Source: Brevundimonas vesicularis (GTDB lineage: Bacteria > Pseudomonadota > Alphaproteobacteria > Caulobacterales > Caulobacteraceae). From it: a DNA stretch of 64,000 nucleotides. Location of the stretch: assembly GCF_027105095.1 (NCBI RefSeq), contig NZ_CP114278.1, forward strand, positions 868,001-932,000, in the 5' to 3' direction. A program made the translations under genes and the position numbers. The notes below the pieces were generated by a model. It was not told the origin of the DNA and did no database searches. It saw only the letters and a program-made list of their open reading frames with translations. Below are positions 37,388 to 46,126 of this stretch, in pieces (position 1 is the first letter of the stretch; each line of letters starts with the position of its first letter).

Positions 37388-37517
37388 TTTAGTGGCGAGT
37401 GGTGAGCGGCGAGTGGCGAGGGGGTGAGACAAGCGGGGCGAATTTGGCTGCATAAGGCGCTGCGCAAAGTTTTGCGTCGGGTTGCTCGCCACTCGCCGCT
37501 CGCCACTCGTCACTAAA
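37388..37517. repeat. Heptamer-built palindromic element, copy 1
   Basis: The left arm (37388-37420) and right arm (37485-37517) are 33-bp inverted copies with two mismatches, each a degenerate chain of the heptamer AGTGGCG/GTGGCGA. The right arm ends five to six bases before the kinase ATG at 37523. The loop contains a second small stem, CGCAAA-GT-TTTGCG (37463-37476). A second element of the same type lies at 60837-60921. It separates the response regulator and kinase genes and contains no open frame. Confidence 0.75.
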
Positions 37518-37522
37518 ATCCC

Positions 37523-38950
37523 ATGCGCCTTCCCTCCCTCCTTCGCCGCACGCCTTTCCGGCTGACGCTGCTCTTCCTGGCGCTGTTCGTAGCGGCGGCG
37601 GGGGCGATCCTGGCCTATGTCTATTTCGCCTCGGCGTCAGAGGCTCAAGGCCGGGCCAGGGCGGATGTGGAGATCGAGCTGGGCGCCCTGACGGCGATCC
37701 ACCGCACGCGCGGCATCGACGCCCTGAACCAGGCCTTGGTCGAACGGTCGATCCGCGGCGGGCCGTATCTGTATCTGCTGACCGACAAGGCCGGAAAGAC
37801 GATCACCGGCAATATCACCGAATCCCCGATCGACATCGACCTCAGCTTGCCGGCCGGCGCTAGCGACTGGGAGACCTTCCGCCTGACCGACACGGACGCC
37901 CAGGGCAAGGTCCAGCGGCGTCGCTCCATCGGGGTGATCACCACCCTGGCCGGCGGCGAACATTTGTTCGTCGGTCAGGACATCGGCGACATCGAGGCCT
38001 ATCTGGCGCGCCTGACCCAGGCCCTGTGGGGCGCCATGGCTCTGGTCATGCTGCTGGGCCTGGCGGGCGGTCTCTACATCAGCCGGCGGGTCGAAAACGC
38101 CATGGCCGGGCTGAACCGCGTCGTTCAGTCGGTGCAGGACGGCGACCTCAAGGTCCGTGCGCCCGTGCGCCACACCGGCGACGAACTGGACGAACTGGGC
38201 CAGGGGCTGAACACCATGCTGGATCGGCTGGAAGCGTCCATGTCCTCCATCCGCCACGCCGGCGACGCCATCGCCCATGACCTGCGCTCGCCTCTGACGC
38301 GGATGCGGGCCAAGCTGGAGGTGGCCTTGATCGACGCCGAGGCGGGCAAGATCGACGGGGTGGACGCCCTAAGCATCGCCTTGGACGAGGCGGACCATCT
38401 GCTCAAGACCTTCAACACCGTCCTGGCCATCGCGCGGCTGCAGGCGGGCGGGGCGCCGGATCCAAAGGTCATGGACGCGGCCGACCTCGCCGCCGACATG
38501 GCCGAACTTTACGAACCGGCGGCCGAGGACAAGGACATCGACTTCTCGTCCGAGGTCGAAAAGGGGCTGATGATCGAAGGCAACCAGCCCTTCCTGGCCC
38601 AGGCCTTGGCCAACCTCATCGACAACGCCATCAAATATACCCCCGCCGGCGGGGCGGTGAAGCTGCGCGCGCGCCGGCGCTCGTCGGGCGAGATCGAATA
38701 TTCGGTCACCGACACCGGACCGGGCGTGCCCGAAGAGGACCGCGAGCGGGTGGTCCAGCGGTTCGTACGCCTGGACAACAGCCGGACCGAACCCGGCTCG
38801 GGCCTGGGGCTTTCGTTGGTGACGGCGGTGGCGGAGGCCCACGGCGGCCGGGTGGTGCTGGACGAAGGCCCCGGCGCTTACGGCGATTTCGGACCGGGGT
38901 TACGGGTTGCGCTAGTGCTGCCGCCGGCCTCGACAGGGATGAGCGGATGA
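37523..38950 (+). CDS. Sensor histidine kinase
   Basis: The 475-residue inner-membrane kinase has two membrane helices (near residues 14-36 and 167-187) flanking a periplasmic sensor domain of about 130 residues, a HAMP domain, the DHp helix with phospho-acceptor His252 in AIAHDLRSPLTR, and the catalytic domain with N box NLIDNAIKY and G box DTGPGVP plus GSGLGLSLV. It should phosphorylate the regulator encoded upstream. No Shine-Dalgarno is visible; the palindromic element ends just before its start. glnE follows directly. Confidence 0.93.
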   Translation: MRLPSLLRRTPFRLTLLFLALFVAAAGAILAYVYFASASEAQGRARADVEIELGALTAIHRTRGIDALNQALVERSIRGGPYLYLLTDKAGKTITGNITESPIDIDLSLPAGASDWETFRLTDTDAQGKVQRRRSIGVITTLAGGEHLFVGQDIGDIEAYLARLTQALWGAMALVMLLGLAGGLYISRRVENAMAGLNRVVQSVQDGDLKVRAPVRHTGDELDELGQGLNTMLDRLEASMSSIRHAGDAIAHDLRSPLTRMRAKLEVALIDAEAGKIDGVDALSIALDEADHLLKTFNTVLAIARLQAGGAPDPKVMDAADLAADMAELYEPAAEDKDIDFSSEVEKGLMIEGNQPFLAQALANLIDNAIKYTPAGGAVKLRARRRSSGEIEYSVTDTGPGVPEEDRERVVQRFVRLDNSRTEPGSGLGLSLVTAVAEAHGGRVVLDEGPGAYGDFGPGLRVALVLPPASTGMSG

Positions 38951-38954
38951 TGTG

Positions 38955-41861
38955 ATGGCCCATCCAGAAACCTCGATCCCGCTGGCCTACAGCCTCACGC
39001 CCGCCGGTCCGGTCACAAATATCGCCGCCGCCGACCGCCTGCACGAAACCCTGATCCAAGCCGCCGACGCCGACGGCTGGCGCGAGACTCTGGACGCCGC
39101 CTGGCCCGCCCTGGCCCCCGTCGCCGGCGCCTCGCCCTATCTCGCCGGTCTGATGCGCCGCCGGCCTGCCCATCTGGGTCGTCTGCTGAACGCCGATCCG
39201 GTCGAGGCGCTGGAGCGGATTCTTCGCGACACGGACGCGCTGGACGCCGAGCCGGACGCGGTGCGCGCCCCGCTGCGGGTGCTGAAGGCCGACCTGCACC
39301 TGCTGACCGCCCTGGCCGATCTGGGCGGGGTGTGGGATCTGGATCAGGTTACCGACGCCCTGTCCCGGTTCGCCGACGCCTCATGCCGCGCCGCCCTGCG
39401 CGCGGTCGCCGCTGAACAGAGGGCGCGCGGCCGGCTGATCTCGCCGCCCGGCGATCCGCGCGGCCCCATTCCCGGCCTGTTCGGCCTGGCCATGGGCAAA
39501 CACGGCGCCAACGAACTGAACTATTCGTCCGACATCGACATCTCCCTCTTCTTCGAGCCGCGCCTTATGGGCCTGGCTCTGCGCGAGGGCGAGGAGATGC
39601 AGGACTTCGCCAATCGCGTCGGCAAGGGGATCGCCGGCCTGCTGACCGAGCGGACAGGCGACGGCTATGTCTTCCGCGTCGATCTGCGGTTGCGGCCGGA
39701 CCCGTCCTCAACCCCGCCAGTCGTCGCCGGGCCGATGGCCCTGGCCTATTATGAGAGCGTCGGCCAGAACTGGGAGCGGGCGGCCTTCATCAAGGCGCGG
39801 CCGGTGCTGGGCGACATGCGCGCGGCGGGTCGGTTCCTGAAGGCCATGATCCCCTTCATCTGGCGGCGCAGCCTGGATTACGCAGCCGTCCTCGACATCC
39901 AGTCGATCAAGAAACAGATCCACGTCCACAAGACGGGCGAGGGGCTGCAGGCCGCCGGGGCCAATCTGAAGCTGGGACGCGGCGGCATCCGCGAGATCGA
40001 ATTCTACGCCCAGACCCAGCAGCTGATCCTGGGCGGCCGCGATCCGGCTTTGCGCAAGCCTCGCACGCTGGAGGCGCTGAAGGCTCTGGCCGAGGCGCGC
40101 CATGTACCCCAGGCGGTCTGCGAGGAACTGTCCGCCGCCTATGTCGAGCTGCGCGGGCTGGAGCACCGCGTGCAGATGCTCGACGACGAGCAGACCCATC
40201 GCCTGCCCGAGGATGACGAGCGCCGCGCCGCCGTCGCCGCCCTGGCCGGTTCGAACGACCTGGCCGCCTTCGACGCCCGGGTCGAAGCCCTGCTGGCGCG
40301 GGTCAACGCCCGCTACGGCGAACTGTTCGAGGGCGGCGAAGATCTGGACTCCAGCTACGGCAGCCTGGTCTTCACCGGGGTCGAGAACGATCCCGAGACG
40401 CTGGAAACCCTGCGTCGCATGGGCTTTTCCGAGGCGCCGTCGGTCGCTGACACCATCCGCAGCTGGCACCACGGCCGCATCCCGGCGACGCGCACGGCGC
40501 GGGGGCGCGAACTGTTCACCCGCCTGGCTCCGCGCCTGCTGGAGGCCTTGGCCCGATCGGGTGCGCCCGACGAGGCGTTCCGCCGTTTCGCGGTCTTCTT
40601 CTCCGGGCTGGCGGCGGGCGTGCAGGTCCAGGCCCTGTTCCTGAACCAGCCCAAACTGTTCGAGATGGTGCTGGGCGTCATGGCCTTCGCGCCACGTCTG
40701 GCACGGACCTTGGGCCGGCAACCGGCGGCGCTGGATGGCGTGCTGGACGCCCGCTTCCTGGTCGATCTGTCCGAAGAGACCGGCCTGACCGAGCAGATGC
40801 TGCGCGAGGCCGGCGAGACCGAAGATTTCGAGGGGGCCATGAACGCCGTGCGCCGCCTGCACCGCGAGCAGATGTTTCGTATCGGCATCCACGCCTTAAC
40901 CGGCCGGGCGGGCGCCGAGGCGGCGGGCCGCGCCTACGCCGCCCTGGCCGACGCCGCCATGCGCACCTTGTCGCCGGCGGCGCTGGCCGAGACCGAACGG
41001 CTGGGCGGCGCCTTCCCCGGCGCAGTGGCGGTGGTCGCCTTGGGCAAGGCCGGCTCGCGCGAGATGACGGCCGGATCTGATCTCGATCTGATGACCCTGT
41101 ATGAGGCGCCGCCCGAGGCGACCTCCGAGATCAAGGGCTGGACCGCCGACGTCTTCTACGCCCGCTTCACCCAGCGGCTGATCGCGGCCCTGTCGGCGCA
41201 TACGGCGGAAGGCGGCCTCTATGAAGTGGACATGCGCCTGCGCCCCACCGGCTCCAAGGGGCCGGTTTCGGTGCGGCTGAAGGCGTTCGACGCCTATTAC
41301 GCCAAGGAGGCCGAGACCTGGGAGTTCATGGTCCTGACCCGCGCCCGCGTGGTCTGGGCCAGCGATCTAAAGTTCGGCGCCCAGGTTTCGGCCGCCATCG
41401 AGGCCGCCCTGCGTCGCCCGCGTCCCGGCGTCGATGTCGCGGCCGATGTCCGAAAGATGCGTAGCCTGATGGATCGTGAGCGTCGCCCGTACGGCTTCTG
41501 GGATCTGAAGCTGTCGCCGGGCGGGCAGGTGGACGCCGAGTTCGCGGCCCAGTTCCGCCAGCTTCGGGCCGCCGCCATCGGCGAACCCTTGACCCTGTCG
41601 ACGCTTGAGGCCCTGCACGACGACCCGGTGTTGGCCGAGGCCTGGCGCGTGCAGCAGCGGCTGGCCCATCTTCTGGCCGCCGCCTTCGAGGGGCGGGTCG
41701 ATCCGGAGGGCGAGCCCGGCGTCTTCCAGCTGCGCCTGGCCGAGGCCGCTGGCGCGCCGGACTTCGACACGCTGAAGACCGAGCTGACCGACCTGCGCGC
41801 GCGGGCGCGAAAGGCCTTCGAGCGGGCGGTTCCAGCAGGCCGCGACGGAGAATCCGACTGA
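38955..41861 (+). CDS. glnE: Bifunctional glutamine synthetase adenylyltransferase/deadenylase
   Basis: GlnE adds AMP to, or removes it from, glutamine synthetase in response to glutamine and PII protein, controlling ammonia assimilation. The 968-residue protein has two nucleotidyltransferase domains. The N-terminal one contains GLAMGKHGANELNYSSDIDIS (shown in part), and the C-terminal one contains VVALGKAGSREMTAGSDLDLMT (shown in part), each with the G-S/K-x-D-x-D metal site. Helical linker regions separate them. GTG 38952 is an alternative start three bases earlier. It follows the kinase gene by four bases. Confidence 0.95.
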   Translation: MAHPETSIPLAYSLTPAGPVTNIAAADRLHETLIQAADADGWRETLDAAWPALAPVAGASPYLAGLMRRRPAHLGRLLNADPVEALERILRDTDALDAEPDAVRAPLRVLKADLHLLTALADLGGVWDLDQVTDALSRFADASCRAALRAVAAEQRARGRLISPPGDPRGPIPGLFGLAMGKHGANELNYSSDIDISLFFEPRLMGLALREGEEMQDFANRVGKGIAGLLTERTGDGYVFRVDLRLRPDPSSTPPVVAGPMALAYYESVGQNWERAAFIKARPVLGDMRAAGRFLKAMIPFIWRRSLDYAAVLDIQSIKKQIHVHKTGEGLQAAGANLKLGRGGIREIEFYAQTQQLILGGRDPALRKPRTLEALKALAEARHVPQAVCEELSAAYVELRGLEHRVQMLDDEQTHRLPEDDERRAAVAALAGSNDLAAFDARVEALLARVNARYGELFEGGEDLDSSYGSLVFTGVENDPETLETLRRMGFSEAPSVADTIRSWHHGRIPATRTARGRELFTRLAPRLLEALARSGAPDEAFRRFAVFFSGLAAGVQVQALFLNQPKLFEMVLGVMAFAPRLARTLGRQPAALDGVLDARFLVDLSEETGLTEQMLREAGETEDFEGAMNAVRRLHREQMFRIGIHALTGRAGAEAAGRAYAALADAAMRTLSPAALAETERLGGAFPGAVAVVALGKAGSREMTAGSDLDLMTLYEAPPEATSEIKGWTADVFYARFTQRLIAALSAHTAEGGLYEVDMRLRPTGSKGPVSVRLKAFDAYYAKEAETWEFMVLTRARVVWASDLKFGAQVSAAIEAALRRPRPGVDVAADVRKMRSLMDRERRPYGFWDLKLSPGGQVDAEFAAQFRQLRAAAIGEPLTLSTLEALHDDPVLAEAWRVQQRLAHLLAAAFEGRVDPEGEPGVFQLRLAEAAGAPDFDTLKTELTDLRARARKAFERAVPAGRDGESD

Positions 41862-41894
41862 CCGCGTTCAATCTCCTGACAGGGCGATTTCAAA

Positions 41895-41911
41895 GGGCGC
41901 CAAACGCGCCC
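41895..41911 (+). promoter_or_regulatory. Hairpin directly before the EF-hand gene's ribosome site
   Basis: GGGCGC (41895-41900) pairs with GCGCCC (41906-41911) around CAAAC, and GTGGAG follows at once. It could end glnE, shield the ribosome site of the EF-hand gene, or both. No T-run follows, so intrinsic termination is not supported. Confidence 0.35.
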
Positions 41912-41926
41912 GTGGAGATGATCGAG

Positions 41927-42580
41927 ATGAGAAAGACCTTTCTGACCGGCCTGGGCGTCATCGCTCTGGCCGCCGCCGCCGGCGCCGCGACTGCACAGGT
42001 TCCGCCGGCCCCCGCCGCCGGCGCGCCTGCGCCGCACCATGCGCGCGCGGATCCGCACCGCCAGATCACCCGCGCCGAGTTCGTCGATGCGCGCATTGCG
42101 CGTTTGACCGCGCTCGATACGAACCGCGACGGCGTGGTCAGCCCCGAGGAACGCGCCGCCGCCATGCAGGCCCGTCGCGCCGAACGCGCAGGCGACCACT
42201 TCGCCAAGCTGGATGCGAACGGCGACGGCTCCATCAGCCGTGCCGAGTTCGACGCCGGCCATGCCGCACGCGCGGACCGCCGTCCGCGCGCTGAACGCGC
42301 CGGTCATCGTGAGGGCCGTCGCGGCGGCGCGCCTCACGCCATGCGCGGACAAGGACGCGAACGCGGGCCGGTGGTGATCGCCGAAGCGGCCGCCAAGCTG
42401 GGCGAGCGGTTCGACAAGATGGACGCCAACCGCGACGGCGTGATCTCCGCCGACGAGCGCCGGGCGGCCATGTCCGCTCAGCGTGAGCAACGGCAGGAAC
42501 GCCGCGCGGCCCGCCAGGCTCAGCGCCAGACTCAGTATCCGGCGCAACAACCCGCTTCCCCCGTTCCGGCTTCGGAGTAA
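41927..42580 (+). CDS. Periplasmic EF-hand protein
   Basis: The roughly 217-residue protein has a signal peptide (MRKTFLTGLGVIALAAAAGA, ending near ATAQ) and three canonical EF-hand loops: DTNRDGVVSPEE, DANGDGSISRAE and DANRDGVISADE. Each matches the 12-residue D-x-D/N-x-D-G calcium-binding pattern, so the mature protein should bind Ca2+ or a similar ion in the periplasm. Between the second and third lies an Arg/His-rich linker, and the C-terminus is Arg/Gln-rich. It lies upstream of an ECF sigma operon and could take part in the same response; that link is inferred from position. Confidence 0.85.
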   Translation: MRKTFLTGLGVIALAAAAGAATAQVPPAPAAGAPAPHHARADPHRQITRAEFVDARIARLTALDTNRDGVVSPEERAAAMQARRAERAGDHFAKLDANGDGSISRAEFDAGHAARADRRPRAERAGHREGRRGGAPHAMRGQGRERGPVVIAEAAAKLGERFDKMDANRDGVISADERRAAMSAQREQRQERRAARQAQRQTQYPAQQPASPVPASE

Positions 42581-42645
42581 GACGGTGTCGGGGTCGGCCG
42601 TCGTGAACGCACCGGTCCCTTTCGTCAGCAGCGGAAGAGGCAGGT

Positions 42646-43218
42646 TTGGTCGCAATCGTCGACCCCGACGAGGATCTGGTGCGGCGCGTGGGGCAGGGCG
42701 ACCCGGCGGCGGCGCAGACGCTCGTCTCGCGCAAGCTGCCGCACATCCTGTCGCTGGCGCAGCGCATGCTGGGCGATGCGGTCGAGGCCGAGGACGTGGC
42801 CCAGGAGACGATGCTCAAGGCCTGGCGCCAAGCGCCCAAATGGACGCCCGGCAAGGCCCGGTTCGACACCTGGCTGCACCGGGTCGCGCTGAACCTCTGT
42901 TACGATCGGCTGAGGCGTCGGCGCGAAATCCCGACCGACACGCCGCCAGATCGTCCCGACGAAGGCCCGGCGCCGGATCGCGGTCTGCTGGAGGCCGAGA
43001 CGGGCGTGCGGGTCACGGCGGCTCTGAAACGGCTGCCGGACCGACAGCGCGAGGCCATCGTCCTGTGCCATTATCAGGAGCTGTCGAATATCGATGCGGC
43101 AGCCCTGATGGAGATCAGCGTCGAGGCGCTGGAGAGTTTGTTGTCGCGCGGTCGTCGCGCATTGCGTCTGGCCCTTTCGGACATCGGTCCGGGGTCGATT
43201 AGAGGAGACGGACGATGA
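42646..43218 (+). CDS. ECF-type RNA polymerase sigma factor
   Basis: The 190-residue protein has region 2 with LAQRMLGDAVEAEDVAQETMLKAW (shown in part) and FDTWLHRVALNLCYDRLRRRR (shown in part), and region 4 with LKRLPDRQREAIVLCHYQELSNIDAAALM (shown in part) followed by the helix-turn-helix SVEALESLLSRGRRAL. It directs polymerase to stress promoters once freed from its anti-sigma factor. The start is TTG with GAGGCAGG upstream. It overlaps the next gene as ATGA. Confidence 0.93.
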   Translation: MVAIVDPDEDLVRRVGQGDPAAAQTLVSRKLPHILSLAQRMLGDAVEAEDVAQETMLKAWRQAPKWTPGKARFDTWLHRVALNLCYDRLRRRREIPTDTPPDRPDEGPAPDRGLLEAETGVRVTAALKRLPDRQREAIVLCHYQELSNIDAAALMEISVEALESLLSRGRRALRLALSDIGPGSIRGDGR

Positions 43219-43616
43219 AGGCGGAACGGTTGCACGAACTGGCGGACGCCTACGGCGCCGACCTGCGTCGGTGGCCCGCGTCCGAGCGCGCCTTCGCCGA
43301 AAGCCTGATCGCCGCCGATCCGTCGCTGAAGGCGGTGCTGGACCAGGCGGCCGCGCTGGACGCTCTGCTCGACGCCGCGCCCAGACCCGTCCCGTCCGCC
43401 GCCCTGACGGCTCGCGTCCTCGCGGCGGCGCCCCGGGCGAAAAGCCGTCTGGGCAAGGCGATCTGGTATCTGGGCGCCGGTTGGGCCGCCGCGGCCTGTG
43501 CGGGCGTGGTCGCCGGCGTCGGCCTGACCACCCATCTGACCGCCGACGCGCGCGCCGATGCGGTGCTTTACCAATCCTCGCTGACGGGCGTGGATGACAC
43601 GGAACTGCTGGGATGA
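43215..43616 (+). CDS. Probable membrane anti-sigma factor
   Basis: The 133-residue protein has a cytoplasmic N-terminal part (RLHELADAYGADLRRWPASERAFAE, shown in part) resembling small anti-sigma proteins, one membrane helix near residues 84-106 (WYLGAGWAAAACAGVVAGVGL) and a short periplasmic tail. No zinc-finger motif is visible, so it is not a ZAS-type factor. Overlap with the sigma gene by four bases is the main evidence for its role. Confidence 0.7.
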   Translation: MKAERLHELADAYGADLRRWPASERAFAESLIAADPSLKAVLDQAAALDALLDAAPRPVPSAALTARVLAAAPRAKSRLGKAIWYLGAGWAAAACAGVVAGVGLTTHLTADARADAVLYQSSLTGVDDTELLG

Positions 43617-44125
43617 CGTCCAAGAGCTTGAAGATCGCCCTGGCCGTCTCGGTGGCCCTGAACCTGTTCGCCGTGGCGGGCGGGGTCACCTATGTCGTCA
43701 ATCGCGATCGGATCGAACGCCGGATCGAGGATCAACGCCGTCCGGGCCGCGAGGGGCCGCTGGCCGAGGTGCTGGCCGATCTGGATCCGGCTGTGCGCCA
43801 GCGCGTGCGCACCGCGCTGCGAGAATCGGCCCTGGTGGCACGTCCTGATTTCGAGGCGGCCCGCGGCGCCCGGCGCGAGGCCATCGACATCGCCGGTCAG
43901 CCGACCCTGGACGCGGCCCGCGTCGAAAGCCTGCTGGAACAGTCGAGAGCCGCCGAGATGCGGGGCCGCACCCGCCTGGAAAGCGGCGCGGTCGCCGTGC
44001 TGGCGACGCTGACGCCCGAGGAGCGCAAGGCCCTGGCCCCGATCCTTCAGCGTAAGGGCGCCGCCCGTCGCGCCGCGGCCCACGGGCCGGATCACCGTCA
44101 GCCGGACGACCCCGCGCCCCGCTGA
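43613..44125 (+). CDS. Periplasmic heavy-metal sensor-like protein (CnrX/CpxP type)
   Basis: The 170-residue protein has an N-terminal signal anchor (SLKIALAVSVALNLFAVAGG) and a periplasmic helical domain with VLADLDPAVRQRVRTALRES, ending in the TLTPEERKALAPILQR segment, as in the heavy-metal resistance/CpxP-like family. CnrX-type members bind metal and regulate an ECF sigma factor through its anti-sigma. Its C-terminus is His/Pro-rich (GPDHRQPDDP). It overlaps the anti-sigma gene by four bases, so the three are one operon. Confidence 0.8.
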   Translation: MTSKSLKIALAVSVALNLFAVAGGVTYVVNRDRIERRIEDQRRPGREGPLAEVLADLDPAVRQRVRTALRESALVARPDFEAARGARREAIDIAGQPTLDAARVESLLEQSRAAEMRGRTRLESGAVAVLATLTPEERKALAPILQRKGAARRAAAHGPDHRQPDDPAPR

Positions 44126-44139
44126 CGGCGCTTGGGCGC

Positions 44140-44820
44140 TCAGCCCTTTCTGGACGCGCGGAAGGCGGCGACGGCGTTCACCGCCGCGCGCACCGACGCC
44201 TCGATGGCGGCCCAGTCGCCCGACTTCACGGCGTCATCGGTCACCAGCTTGGAGCCCATGCCCGCCGCGACGATGCCCGCGCCGAACCATTTGGCGATCG
44301 ACGCCTCGTCTGGATCGACGCCGCCGGTGGGCATGATCTTGACCCAAGGCATCGGGCCCTTGACCGCCTTGACGAAGTCCGGGCCGCCGACCGACGAGCC
44401 GGGGAACAGTTTGACGATGTCGCAGCCCAGCTCGTGCGCCTCGCCGATGTCGGTCACCGACCCGCAGCCGGGGAAATAGGCGACCATGCGGCGGTTGCAG
44501 ACTTTGGCCACGTCGGGGATCAGGCAGGGGCTGACCACGAACCGCGCGCCCCGGTTCAGATAAAGCGAGGCCGTCCCCGCATCGACGACCGAACCGATGC
44601 CCAGAACGACGTTTGGGTCGGTCCTGATCAGTTCGCGATTGATCTCGCCGAACAGGTCGCAGGCGAAGTCGCCGCGATTGGTGAACTCGACCACCGGCGC
44701 CCCGCCGCGCGCGCAGGCGCGAATGACGTTGAGGCTGACCTCGGCGTCGGGATGGTAGAAGACCGGGCACACGCCCTGGGTCTGAAGCGCCTGAAGCACG
44801 CTGACGCGATCATGGGCCAT
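44140..44820 (-). CDS. KDPG/4-hydroxy-2-oxoglutarate aldolase-type protein
   Basis: This class I aldolase family protein cleaves 2-keto-3-deoxy-6-phosphogluconate to pyruvate and glyceraldehyde-3-phosphate in the Entner-Doudoroff pathway, or acts on hydroxyoxoglutarate. The 226-residue protein has VVEFTNRGD with the catalytic Glu, FVVSPCLIPDVAKVC, and the Schiff-base lysine in CDIVKLFPGSSVGG, then MPTGGVDPDE. The rest of the pathway (zwf-pgl-edd-glk) lies about 4 kb away in the same orientation, which supports KDPG use. ATG 44820 is preferred to an open extension to 44934. Confidence 0.85.
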   Translation of the reverse strand: MAHDRVSVLQALQTQGVCPVFYHPDAEVSLNVIRACARGGAPVVEFTNRGDFACDLFGEINRELIRTDPNVVLGIGSVVDAGTASLYLNRGARFVVSPCLIPDVAKVCNRRMVAYFPGCGSVTDIGEAHELGCDIVKLFPGSSVGGPDFVKAVKGPMPWVKIMPTGGVDPDEASIAKWFGAGIVAAGMGSKLVTDDAVKSGDWAAIEASVRAAVNAVAAFRASRKG

Positions 44821-44962
44821 GGACAGGTTCCTCTGCGATAGGTTCGCGTCCGACCTCCGCTGTCGCGGACGCAAGGTCAAGTCAAACCGCGTTAGCGAGG
44901 CTGTCGCGCTTGAATCGCACGGGTTCGCTCCCATCTCCTCAGCGGTGGGGAAATGGGGATTT

Positions 44963-44985
44963 TAGACGAATTAGACGAATTAGAC
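44963..44985. repeat. 9-bp direct repeat (AATTAGACG)n, locus 2
   Basis: The array reads TTAGACG, then AATTAGACG, then AATTAGAC, i.e. the same 9-bp unit as at 487-510. It lies about 30 bp beyond the stop of the minus-strand hydrolase gene (45016), the same relation as to prmC at locus 1, and is likewise flanked by a short T-run. Confidence 0.6.
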
Positions 44986-45015
44986 TCATTTTTGGGGGCA
45001 GCGTTTGATTGATCC

Positions 45016-45822
45016 TCAGCGTCGATGGGCCAGGTCGGTCAGCCGCCTGACCATGGCGCTTTCGGCATCGAAAAGGGGATCCAGAACCGTGAAATGGTTC
45101 AGGCCGGGCAGGGGCTCGAACCGCGTCTCGGCCCCGGCGGCGCCCCAGCGCGCGGCCATGTCGCGGCTCTGGTCCACGAAGGCTTCGCTTTCGGCCCCGC
45201 CGACGATACAGTCCAGAACCGCGCCGGCGGGCGCCGGCCAGCGGATCGGCGACAAGGCGTGGGCCTCAGCCTTATTCAGGTCCAGAGCGACGTTGAGCGA
45301 GGTGGGGATCAGCGGCTCCAGATCGAACACGCCTGAGATGGCGACGGCCGCCGAGGCTCGACCTTCCGCCAGCAGGCAGGCCGCCATATGCCCGCCCGCC
45401 GAATGGCCGCTGACGACGGGCGCGGCGCCGGTGCGGTCGCGGATCAGATCGACCGCCGCCCGCATCTGGTCGACGATCCGGCCCAGCCGCACGCTCGGCG
45501 CCAGGTCATAGGTCGGGATGGCGACGCTGACGCCGTGGGTCAGCAGGGGCGGCGCGACGAAGCTGAACCAGCCCGCATCCAGCGCCTGCCAGTATCCGCC
45601 GTGCAGGAAGACCACGACCGGCGCGCCGTCCCCGGCGTCGAACCAGTCGATCCGCTCGCGCTCGCCTGGGCCGTATCTCAGGACCTGGGGCGAATGAGCG
45701 GCGCGGGCCGTCTCCGATCCCGCCTTCCAGCGCGCCATGACGGCGGGGTGGTCGGGCACCAGGGCGCGGTTGTTGTATTGCGCCTCCAGCATGGCGTCGG
45801 TGTCTTGCGGCTTACCCGTCAC
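45016..45822 (-). CDS. Kynurenine formamidase-like alpha/beta hydrolase
   Basis: The roughly 268-residue alpha/beta hydrolase carries the HGGYWQALD motif (oxyanion hole) typical of arylformamidases, the nucleophile in GHSAGGHMAA, and the terminal His in LPGLNHFTVLD. Kynurenine formamidase converts N-formylkynurenine to kynurenine in tryptophan breakdown, but family members vary in substrate, and other kynurenine-pathway genes are not visible here. GTG 45822 is chosen; ATG 45792, which gives LEAQYNNRALVPDHP after the initiator, is about equally likely. Confidence 0.75.
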   Translation of the reverse strand: MTGKPQDTDAMLEAQYNNRALVPDHPAVMARWKAGSETARAAHSPQVLRYGPGERERIDWFDAGDGAPVVVFLHGGYWQALDAGWFSFVAPPLLTHGVSVAIPTYDLAPSVRLGRIVDQMRAAVDLIRDRTGAAPVVSGHSAGGHMAACLLAEGRASAAVAISGVFDLEPLIPTSLNVALDLNKAEAHALSPIRWPAPAGAVLDCIVGGAESEAFVDQSRDMAARWGAAGAETRFEPLPGLNHFTVLDPLFDAESAMVRRLTDLAHRR

Positions 45823-45868
45823 GTCATCGTCCGCTAGAAGCGCCCTCGAACCAGAGGACTGATCCGCC

Positions 45869-46126
45869 ATGATGACCGCCATCTTCGTCTTCATCAAATG
45901 CGAGCTGGGCTACGCCAACGACGTGGCGGCCGACATCGTTGACAATGTCGAGAACGTCTCGGAGGTCTATTCCACCTCGGGTCAGCACGACCTGCTGGCC
46001 AAGTTCAACCTGCCGCGCGAGGCCGATATCGGAACTTTCGTGACGAAACAGGTCCAGACGCGGCCGCACGTGCGCGACACCTTCACCGTCATCACATTCT
46101 CGCCCTTCCTGCCCTCGAAGGGCTAG
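45869..46126 (+). CDS. Stand-alone Lrp/AsnC ligand-binding (RAM) domain protein
   Basis: The 85-residue protein consists only of the alpha/beta effector domain of Lrp/AsnC regulators (MMTAIFVFIKCELGYANDVA to FTVITFSPFLP), without a DNA-binding helix-turn-helix. Such small RAM proteins bind amino acids and may form assemblies with full-length Lrp proteins or act alone. The two ATG codons at 45869 and 45872 are equivalent. It is divergent from the hydrolase gene and convergent with the next gene, whose stop it overlaps. Confidence 0.85.
   Translation: MMTAIFVFIKCELGYANDVAADIVDNVENVSEVYSTSGQHDLLAKFNLPREADIGTFVTKQVQTRPHVRDTFTVITFSPFLPSKG

Noticed and set aside
37388-37517. CRISPR-like array
   Set aside because: The heptamers are contiguous and inverted, with no regular spacers of equal length and no cas genes in the window.
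42581-42645. ECF-type promoter before the sigma factor gene
   Set aside because: A TGAAC and a CGTC element are present but only about 14 bp apart, too close for the usual 16-17 bp spacing.
44821-44934. N-terminal extension of the KDPG-type aldolase
   Set aside because: The added residues are basic and not family-like; ATG 44820 gives the normal start.
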